64,000 nucleotides of DNA from Acanthaster planci (Eukaryota; Echinodermata; Asteroidea; Valvatida; Acanthasteridae): positions 3,543,359 through 3,607,358 of the forward strand of contig NW_019091361.1 of assembly GCF_001949145.1 (NCBI RefSeq). Direction: 5' to 3'. The position numbers and the translations under genes are program-made. The notes below the pieces were generated by a model. The model was not told the DNA's origin. It saw only the letters and a list, made by a program, of their open reading frames with translations, and did not search any database. This document shows positions 36,000-44,523 of the stretch, piece after piece. Within the stretch, counting starts at the first letter, position 1; every line of letters starts with the position of its first letter.

Positions 36000-37088
36000 T
36001 CAGGAGATCACCTTTAGTTCCAGAAGCTCCCCCTCAGATGGTGGTTGAGAGGGATTTGTTTTTGCCATTGCCTTGCAATGAGGAGCTCCTTGTGACAGAA
36101 GCTCTGCAGCCTGTACTCGCATCTGATCTTTTGGTGCTGGTTCTTGGTGGGCACCTCGCTGGTCACAGCAAGGGCAGGTCACTGCCTGGATCACAGCTGA
36201 TCGAAACTCGGCACTTGTCGCACTGTAAATGATGGGATCTATGCAGTTGTTGATAAATTCCAAGATTCTTCCATACTTGCCAACATCAACTAAATCATGC
36301 TGGAGTTGAGGATATGAAGCCATGCACACATGTGACAAATGAATAATTACCCTCAGAATTACGGCGGCGATTATCAGTGAATTCGAGAAGAAAAAAACTG
36401 TGGTGTTGATGATGAGCATAGACGTAACCTTACCAATTCTCCAGTGCTGCGTAGAAGGTGATCTCTGCCTTAGCTTCAACACAAGGCAGACATACATAGT
36501 GCTGGTCACTGTAATAACAACTATGCTTACCGATCCCATTATCACCACAAAAATGGTTAGCGGGACAACCCCACCTTGACCAAAATGTCCCAGAAGTGAA
36601 AGTACCTCAACTATTCCAACACCGACTGCTAGCACCCAAATTCCTGCTGATACCTTGGCTGCTCTTGTTTTGCTGGCTGATGCTCTATATGTTATTGGAT
36701 GATGAACAGCTGAGAATCTCTCCACTGCTATAGCCACCACAAGCAAATAGGACACAATTCTAAGTGCATCAAAAATGCCACTTACAATGAAGCTGGTGTG
36801 AGACCCATCGTAAATCTTATTTCCCAAAAAAAGTCCAAATGTCACAAGAAGATTAAGAGTATCAACCACTGCCAGATTGACTAGGTAGACATTGATGATA
36901 GTCCGCATGGACTTCACTCGAACAACAACAAACAGGAAGATCAAATTCAAAAGAAGGCCCACTGGTGCAAGGATTTGCACACTCAGACGGAGTGTGTAAT
37001 ATCGTTTCAGTCCATGAGCTACATAATCTTCCACAAACTGATCCTGGTCATATCCACACAAATCTTTGAAACTGTGATTGTAAGTCAT
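36000..37088 (-). CDS. Intronless divergent class-A GPCR (receptor 4), one tail repeat
   Basis: Encodes 362 residues from ATG at 37088 (MTYNHSFKDLCGYDQDQFVE). The open frame extends 24 bases further 5' but only from TTG, and the ATG chosen aligns with that of receptor 3. The N-terminus has an NHS sequon. Landmarks are Asn48, Asp76 (NLAVVD), Glu123-Arg124-Phe125, Trp151 and DPIIY at 284-288. Residue 3.25 is Ser, and no CWxP is present in helix 6 (SMLIINTTVFFFSNS). The tail has a Cys pair (CPCC), one 17-residue repeat unit (318-334) and the end QPPSEGELLELKVIS. The stop TGA sits where receptor 3 reads on for about 12 more residues. Sense strand is the same as the host gene. Probable orphan cell-surface receptor, intact as read. 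Confidence 0.9.
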   Translation of the reverse strand: MTYNHSFKDLCGYDQDQFVEDYVAHGLKRYYTLRLSVQILAPVGLLLNLIFLFVVVRVKSMRTIINVYLVNLAVVDTLNLLVTFGLFLGNKIYDGSHTSFIVSGIFDALRIVSYLLVVAIAVERFSAVHHPITYRASASKTRAAKVSAGIWVLAVGVGIVEVLSLLGHFGQGGVVPLTIFVVIMGSVSIVVITVTSTMYVCLVLKLRQRSPSTQHWRIGKVTSMLIINTTVFFFSNSLIIAAVILRVIIHLSHVCMASYPQLQHDLVDVGKYGRILEFINNCIDPIIYSATSAEFRSAVIQAVTCPCCDQRGAHQEPAPKDQMRVQAAELLSQGAPHCKAMAKTNPSQPPSEGELLELKVIS

Positions 37089-37338
37089 TTTGACAAAGAC
37101 AGTATTGCTCAACTACTAGAACTGTCTACATGCAGGATAGCAGAAACATGTCTGCACCTCTTAGCAGTCCATGTTAATAAGACAAAAACCAAATTTGATT
37201 ACTAATGTGAGACTGTGATTGTAACTGCTTCCACGAGTTCCGTGAAAGTGACAATTTTTCATGTGACTATCATTTGCTAACGTGGAGTGATTTTGACAAT
37301 GCCTGAAACATGAGAAACCCACTGCAAAGGAAAGACGC

Positions 37339-37355
37339 CTTTCAGTTTCAGGAAT
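37339..37355 (-). promoter_or_regulatory. Shared upstream motif, receptor 4
   Basis: Same 17-base block, ending 251 bases before the receptor 4 ATG. Possible core promoter or enhancer element of the subfamily, or simply residual duplication homology. Confidence 0.45.
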
Positions 37356-37828
37356 GGCTAATTCTCGCATCTTAATGTCCTTGCAGCAAACCCAAACTGC
37401 TGTCCTTGGCAGTCATGGTTTTTCTCATCAGCACTAAAGAGACTTTATGAGCATTTTAATTAGGTTTCTGAAACCCAAGTGTAAAATGTAGAACACTGGT
37501 ATCTGCCACTTTGCAGCCATCAGGTATCCAGAGGCTCGTGTTGCACACCAGCTAGACAATGTTGTATTTGAAACCAATTACTCGTAAGACTTTCACAAGA
37601 CCAACTCAAGACCTCCTGTCTGAATTCAAGTCACAAGCTATTCAAGGGAACTGCAACAAAAGCATTCCTTTGTCATTGTTCATCCAGTTGCTTGTGACTA
37701 GTCTTGTATCTAGTCTTCTGTCTGGTCTTGTGGTGGTCTCAACTACAACACTGCTGCTAGATACACCACAGAATATACCCAGCTAGAAATGAGACTGAGG
37801 GGTACCCCCCAACATATCCAATTCCTAT

Positions 37829-38232
37829 NNNNNNNNNNNNNNNNNNNNNNNNNNNNNNNNNNNNNNNNNNNNNNNNNNNNNNNNNNNNNNNNNNNNNNNN
37901 NNNNNNNNNNNNNNNNNNNNNNNNNNNNNNNNNNNNNNNNNNNNNNNNNNNNNNNNNNNNNNNNNNNNNNNNNNNNNNNNNNNNNNNNNNNNNNNNNNNN
38001 NNNNNNNNNNNNNNNNNNNNNNNNNNNNNNNNNNNNNNNNNNNNNNNNNNNNNNNNNNNNNNNNNNNNNNNNNNNNNNNNNNNNNNNNNNNNNNNNNNNN
38101 NNNNNNNNNNNNNNNNNNNNNNNNNNNNNNNNNNNNNNNNNNNNNNNNNNNNNNNNNNNNNNNNNNNNNNNNNNNNNNNNNNNNNNNNNNNNNNNNNNNN
38201 NNNNNNNNNNNNNNNNNNNNNNNNNNNNNNNN
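37829..38232. other. Assembly gap (run of N, 404 bases)
   Basis: Unknown bases. Lies inside the receptor-bearing intron, upstream of receptor 4. Open frames through it are meaningless. Confidence 1.
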
Positions 38233-39064
38233 ATTTCTTGCTGGGTATATGAAATCTGGCGCAGGTACTTCCCATTTGTAAAAGCCTTAAGTACATGTAC
38301 ACGCTTCCACATGTGATCTAGTGCACATGCATTCAGTGTACTTCAAGACAGCAACCCTGATAAAAGCAACATTGGGTTCGCTTGATCTGTAATTTTCCAT
38401 AAAGAGAATGCCAATAAACACCTCGTACAAATAGCAAATAATCCATGGAAGATTAAGATTCAAAGAAACAATCTTAACTTGCACGGTGCAATTTAACTCC
38501 AGTCTTACATGTACAGCATTCCACATTTAAGAAAGGCTTTCTTCTTCAAAAAGAAAGGAAATCACAGGGTTATAATATTATTGCTCATACTGTATATAAT
38601 GTTCCTTTGTTACACACAGAGCTTGGCGAGGTATCAAAAGTGGTGAAAGATATGCGTTTATTTATGGCTTGGAGATTCTTTAAAGTTGGATAAATACACT
38701 TGTAAGTAAATTTTCACTGGTGAAAGAAACTGGGCCTATTGCTAAAACTGGAGCTACTGTACAAGAAGACCATTTACAGGAAAATTCAACTACTTTCTCT
38801 ACTCGAGCCCGTCCAATGTGATTTGCTTGACAACGTATCCCACTCTTCAGCTCGGGTACAGGTAGACGGGCATGCTTGTACACAGTAAGGTCCAGAGAAG
38901 ACGGATGAAGCAAATACAGCGCACATGGTTGAAGAAGTTTTCCTTGTTTGGGGTCAATTTCAATTAGCCCCACAAAAAAAGTCCAAACATTCAGTTCATT
39001 GTAGAGAAAGACATATATGTACATGTACATGTACAAAAGCTGGGGACAGGCACACAGGTATTAT

Positions 39065-39430
39065 ACACCCACTTTTCTCTGAATTGCATCAAGTTTGAAG
39101 TTTCCAATTTCCTCAAAGAAATGAAACTGAGTGTAGAATTCAATCAGATTAGACATATGCCAATAATCTCGTTTCCTCCAGCCTTTTAGGTACAGTTATA
39201 GAAAGTTGGACAGTGAAACAAAGGAATGCACTAAGCTCTCATTATACAGTGATACTACAGATCGCAAGCTGTGATAAAACAAATCTAGACAGCATGAAAG
39301 GAATTCTGCTTGACCTCCACCAATTTGCAGGTCAATGGTGAGGGCTGGAAGACTGGTATGGTGGTGTACCAAGCAGTGAGAAATTTGGTCCATTAGGGAC
39401 CCAATCCCTCCAAACTCCTGGTATTAAGAT
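39065..39430. repeat. Duplicated flanking block 1, copy C
   Basis: Third copy, about 2 kb upstream of receptor 4. Contains GCATCAAGTTT, TCCTCAAAGAAATGAAACTG, TTCAATCAGATTAGACATAT and CAATAATCTCGTTTCCTCC. Confidence 0.68.
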
Positions 39431-39435
39431 ATACA

Positions 39436-39610
39436 GTACTGAAGTGTGAAGTCACTTGAGCCAGGAAGTGTAATGCAAATGAATGGAGTACGTGTCTGTG
39501 TTGGTTCACGTACTGGTTCTCGTGCTGATGTTCTTTACATACATAATTGTGTGTGTGGCGTATCCTATGGAGTACGCTTTTACAGAGAACCATAGAACAC
39601 ACTACATGTA
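39436..39610. repeat. Dispersed repeat pair, copy 1
   Basis: Aligns with 43838-43990: AGTACTGAAG, CCAGGAAGTGTA.TGCAAA.GAATGG, TTTACA.ACATAATTGTGTG. No coding signal; family unknown. Confidence 0.65.
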
Positions 39611-40926
39611 CCGGTATCCCTCATCTTCCCCACAAACTGCCCGGCCCTACCTGGATGCAACAAAACTTACAGCTGCAATAGGTCTATATGATCCTATGAA
39701 ACTGGACTTGTATTACAATGATAAAAATTGTGTCATTTTTTATTTGTGATTTGTCAAAAAACAGTTGCACTTTTATTTCAGAAAGGATGGGCTGGGCCTG
39801 CAGAAATTAACGTAGTCTCCAATGGTGTATCAAGCGGGGAGGGGGACAACTTGTCCCCCCCCAAGATTTTTTTTATACAAAAACTAATACTTGTTAAATG
39901 AGCCCAAAGCTGCATTCGTTTTTGACTTTGCCTCCCGACACCAAAAACTGATACGTCGCTTGTTAGATATCCCCCACCCAAATGGATCTCAGTAATTATA
40001 CAGCCCAGCTACAGAAGCACAGGATCCTGTTTTGTCTTTCCCACCGAGCCACTTAATTCCTGTGGAAGCTTCTGGGTGCTAGGAGGATTCATGGGAGTAA
40101 AAGGTCACTGAATTGGGGTGCGATGAGGAAAAACGACCCAAAGGGGAAATGAGGGCAAGTGTGCAAGGGACCCATGTGTTAATCCAATTCATCACCTCCT
40201 CCTGTATTACTCACATTTTCAGCCACTGAGTCTCAAGTTCATAGTACGTGTACCTGGCTGTCAAAGACTGATGTCTGAGTATGGTTCAAGCACTTTTAAA
40301 AAGTCTCAACATAAGTGGGATCTGATGCGTATCACTGGTGATACATAAGATCCTTTCCATCAACAGATTTCATAAACACCTAAACTTTATCTGACAGGCT
40401 GAACGTGGAGCACCAAGATACAATTATCTCAGAGAAAAATCTGCCCAGCATCAGGTTAGACAGTTGGCATTTTTTCTTGACAAGTCTGAAGACGTTCAGA
40501 AAACTTATCAAAGAAGGTTTCCAAGGGAATACCGTCCATCCCCTGCTACTTTTGACTGCAACTGACAACAACTTCAACTTGTCCCTTTCTCAGGACAAGG
40601 GACTTGTGAAGGACTCAACTATAACACTGACACCATCACACAAACGGTTTCTTCCAACACTCTTCCAAATTTTCAGGACAACTTTTCCCGGGAAGAGAAA
40701 ACAAAACCCTGTTTAGAGAATTCCAAGATTCCATATTGTTTGCGGAGCTTATTTGGACAAATCCACATCGAGAAACAACAATGGTGTCAGGGAATCCTCC
40801 TAAGACCCTTCTCTTCTGGCTAAATAAGAAAACTGTTTTTCTAAGGCAATGGCAGTGGCTTCTGCCCAGATTACAGGGGTTCCCCCATGCAGAGTACTGC
40901 TCAAATAACAGGGGGGCTCTACCTAC

Positions 40927-41050
40927 CTGATGCAGAGGGCGAGGTATGCCGATTCCCTTTCATCAGCCTGCAAGTGCTGTTGTCGCCATTACAAACACCG
41001 CACCTGTCCAGGGTCGCGGTAGAGTTGAGCTGGTGGTCGCAACCAACAGG
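40927..41050 (-). CDS. ADAMTSL1/3-like: ADAMTSL-like gene, exon encoding the end of the cysteine-rich module
   Basis: This exon has 124 nt, enters in phase 0 and leaves in phase 1. Acceptor is TTTCCCTTGTAG before CCTGTTGG and donor is CAG|GTAGGT. The translation PVGCDHQLNSTATLDRCGVC followed by NGDNSTCRLMKG is the hallmark end of the ADAMTS-family cysteine-rich module, where VGCDH.L and CGVC.GD.STC are nearly invariant. NST near the start and NSTC are possible N-glycosylation sites. The single leftover G combines with AT at the start of the next exon (7435) to give Asp, so the frame is kept across the 33,491-base intron that houses the receptor cluster. Confidence 0.94.
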
Positions 41051-41847
41051 CTACAAGGGAAAGTTAAAGAACAAAAATAAAGTTCATCAGCATTTTTAAG
41101 AGCCAGAATCATCAGTGAAAAAATATCCCAGTCTTTAGCAACAAAAAAATTCCAATTAGTAACACTCAACAGAGAAAGTCTTATAAGGAAAGAATTTCTA
41201 AATTGGGTCTAATAAGAGATCATAAAACATTCATCTGCATTTTGAGGCTCTCATGACCTCTTTTCCCACTTGAGATTCAGAGGCAAACCAGGGTAATTTA
41301 TCCTCAAATGGTCCATGTACGTAACTTTCTGCCAGAGATCAGCATCGAGTTTGAGACAACTTGTGTTGATTTCTTTGTTTTGCACAATGGGAAGTCACCC
41401 AGTTAAATTAGTGAAAAATTTGGCACCATGCAAGGCCCAACTTCATAATGCCACTTGATAGAAAATATTGCTTGGCAAATGTGTATCCGTCAAGACCAAG
41501 TAACAAAACTGTGCAATGGACTACTAGCTGGTATTTCCAAATTTTGTTGAGAAAATATTTTCTGGGCTTAGTCAACGGTTCATGTTCGTGTACCCCTGAA
41601 TCTATATCATACAACATTCACCGGTTCAATGAGGTGATGACAGGTTATTTTAGGTTGCAAGCCTCACTTTTATTTTTGTTAAATGTGGCTTAATACCGTT
41701 AGATATAATAAATCACAAATTTTAAATTATTCATCACCACAAAGTAGCACAAATTTGCACTGAACTTCATTTTATTGCTTTCAGTTTTACTCTCAAGTTC
41801 CCAAAATAAAAGATTTACCGGTAATCCTGCTTTCAATACGGGCATTT

Positions 41848-41998
41848 CACAATAGCGCACCTCCAAGAGTTTGCGACATGTTGACCAATCAAAGTGCGCA
41901 AAATCTGTCGACCCAATGCGTGTTTTGAAAGGGTCAACAGGTTTCACGCATTGTGATTAGTCAATGCATTGCAAACTCTTGGAGGCGCACTATTGCGA
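41848..41998. repeat. MITE-like inverted repeat, about 150 bp
   Basis: Outer arms CAATAGCGCACCTCCAAGAG (41850) and CTCTTGGAGGCGCACTATTG (41978) match with two mismatches. The interior is also imperfectly palindromic (TTGACCAATCA.AGTGCG with CGCATTGTGATTAGTCAA). No coding capacity. Non-autonomous DNA transposon is the likeliest identity. Confidence 0.75.
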
Positions 41999-43611
41999 AT
42001 CGCCGATATTCAATATACCGGTGCAACTTGTGAATAAAAAGTCTGTTGGTCCCAGGGTAAACTTAGAGCTACTCAAGTAAAAAATCTACTAAACATAAAG
42101 AAAACATTCACTTAGCTGAAACCAGTCGAAATTTCAATCTGTGGATATTGCCTGTAACTTATGGATGACACAAATACTCAATTACGCTTGACTGGTCAGG
42201 GGCAGTGGCATAGACAAGACAAGGCTGGCAGAGAATGCCCCCATAAAAAAAATTCCCCCTTGGAAATCTTAGAATTTAAGACAACAATAATATATATTAC
42301 GTGTAGGAAAATATTGCTGGGGTTTGTGCCCCCACTGTAACATCCACATCTCCCACTCATCCCCTTTCCCCCCACAGTGAGAACCCCGGTTCAGGGGGAA
42401 ATAAACACTTGAGTGTACAATGTGCACGTAGGCCCCCTAACGACCATGCCAGGCCTAGCTGCAGTAGGATGGTACTCCTTGCCTACGCATGTCAAACTGG
42501 TAGACGTGAGGTACCGAGATACATACAGTATGCATACATTTGAGGTATCGGTATTTAATGCATGCAGGAAATCAGGTGAGCATGGAATCAGTGGTTCCTG
42601 ATTTCTGATCATCGAGTCTGTCTTGGGTGAATAAGACAAAATCTGGGGAGACATCACAAGATAGAGGTCTGTCTATTTGCCTGCTTTGCGGGGTCTGGCC
42701 ACAACACAGAGAGTTTGTGCATCCTGCCATTTGACAGTTAAATGAATGCAAGAATTTAGAACCACAAAAAATGAACACCTAGTCTCCTTCCCCTCCCCCG
42801 AATTAAATCACCATCCCCTGGTAAGTACAACATGGTTTTTCATTCCACTGGTTTTTAAATGAAAACAGAAAAAGAAATAAAAAAGAGAACTAAAATTTCT
42901 CCTGTGACTGGGTAGTTACATGTATCCTTTTATTGATGGGAATAAAAGTGTCCTGAACACCATTTCTGTGGAACTGCGTGACGATAAAGTTCACTCTGCA
43001 TACAAAGATGACCACAAATTTGCACTGACTTTTGTGTACAGAGATGGCTGATTAGGTCTATAACCTTGCATGGAATTGGTACAAGTTTCAGAATTTTTTT
43101 ACGGGTAGGCCATACAACAATTCACCTTTTCCAGAATTACTTCTTTCCTGGAGGCAATACAGGTTCTTGTACTTCTGGGTGCTTTTTCCTCTCTTCATTT
43201 TTGTGTTAGTTTGAAATATTGCAAATGATTAATTCCCGCAACAACGCACGAGGCTATTGTTGGACAAATTTGAAGAATACTGTGAAGTACAAAGTGCCCC
43301 AGCCTGCAGGGACGAATTTCCAAACAACCTTTGGTGTTTTTTCCCCAATTGTGGTGGTCAACATAAATGACCAACCACTTCAATTTCTATGCCAAAGTGC
43401 CGGGAGGCTGCTTGATCCAAAGACCCCGGTGCTCAAATCTGTTTTCGTTGGCAGAGAATTCAAACTATCGCGTGACAATCCAATTCAGCGGTTTGGTAGC
43501 AGCCTCAGGGGTTGACAGGTAGTCCCTGGATAAACATGGCTCTCTCTTACCTGCCCATGCCGGTTCCCAATAGGCTGGTCCGGTAATGGGAACATTAAAT
43601 TGAGCTGACAA

Positions 43612-43636
43612 GTGTGTGTGTGTGTGTGTGGGGGGG
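43612..43636. repeat. (GT)n/G-run microsatellite
   Basis: Nine GT units followed by a run of G. Confidence 0.9.
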
Positions 43637-43837
43637 CTGAATCACCTCCCATTTCCCCATTCACATCCTCTTGTAATGAGATTAATTCTGGTATATCAAT
43701 AAAAGTTGGCCTGGGTGGCAAAAAGAAGGAGTGCCAATCATTGAGGTATTAATGATTGGGTAAGAGTTTGGTATTTGTATACTTCAATTCATTTCCAGAA
43801 CTTCTGCGTCTCATCTCCATTTTGCTCATGAGCGATA

Positions 43838-43990
43838 TAAAGTACTGAAGCTTGACGTCATTTGGACCAGGAAGTGTAGTGCAAACGAATGGCACATGTT
43901 GGGTCAAACCCTGGGTTTTGCGCTAATGCCTTTTACAAACATAATTGTGTGCATCACTTACTCACTGCTGTTCTCTATGGCAATCTGACC
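43838..43990. repeat. Dispersed repeat pair, copy 2
   Basis: Second copy of the sequence at 39436, same orientation, diverged. Confidence 0.65.
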
Positions 43991-44468
43991 AATCAGTGTT
44001 TCATTCAATTTGTGATAAACACAAACAAATGCACAATTGGAACAGACATCACAAAGTACCGGTATTCACAGTGAAATATTTTGGAGCAAAAATGTGCTCA
44101 ACCAGACGATACATTTAAAAGTACAACCTTTAATTGCAGTTTTAATTCACCATTCTCAAATATGCAGGGTTTATGCCACTGCACTATCTCCTAATCTTGA
44201 ACATACCTGTAAATCCTAATGGATGATGTTACAGAACAAATTATGCATCATCCGTACATATTCTGTACATGATCATTCATTACATCTTCAAAAGGTAACA
44301 AAAGGAAGCGGCTAAAGATACCACATTTGCTGTATCAGTGTAAAAGGTGTTTGGACTGCAGGTCGTGATTGACGGTGGTGCAAAGACAGGGAACGTGCAA
44401 TAACGTGTCGATATATTCTCACCCAAAAAAAGAAAGCAGTGCACCAAAACTGTGACAAGATCATGATT

Positions 44469-44523
44469 AACCCTAACAGTCCTCAATCCTTCACCTGTTG
44501 GAGGATTGAGGACTGTCAGGGTT
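44469..44523. repeat. Hairpin element, copy 2
   Basis: AACCCTAACAGTCCTCAATC, the same central CCTTCACCTGTTGGAGG, then GATTGAGGACTGTCAGGGTT. Differences from copy 1 include a paired change (CACTC/GAGTG versus CAGTC/GACTG) that keeps the stem. Confidence 0.85.

Larger units (their letters stand above)
7436..40926 (-). other. 33.5-kb intron of the ADAMTSL-like gene hosting four receptor genes
   Basis: The exons at 40927-41050 and 7188-7435 are consecutive by reading phase (G + AT) and by domain order (end of cysteine-rich module, then spacer). Everything between is therefore intron of this transcript. It contains four intronless GPCR genes or copies, a LINE, SINE remnants, a fold-back element, segmental duplications and one assembly gap. 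The inference assumes that the assembly order is correct; the gap at 37829-38232 lies inside it. Confidence 0.8.

Noticed and set aside
37089-37112. TTG-initiated 8-residue extension of receptor 4
   Set aside because: No ATG. The downstream ATG aligns with that of receptor 3 and is the likely start.
37743-38316. Long open frames across the run of N
   Set aside because: Produced by unknown bases, not real coding sequence.
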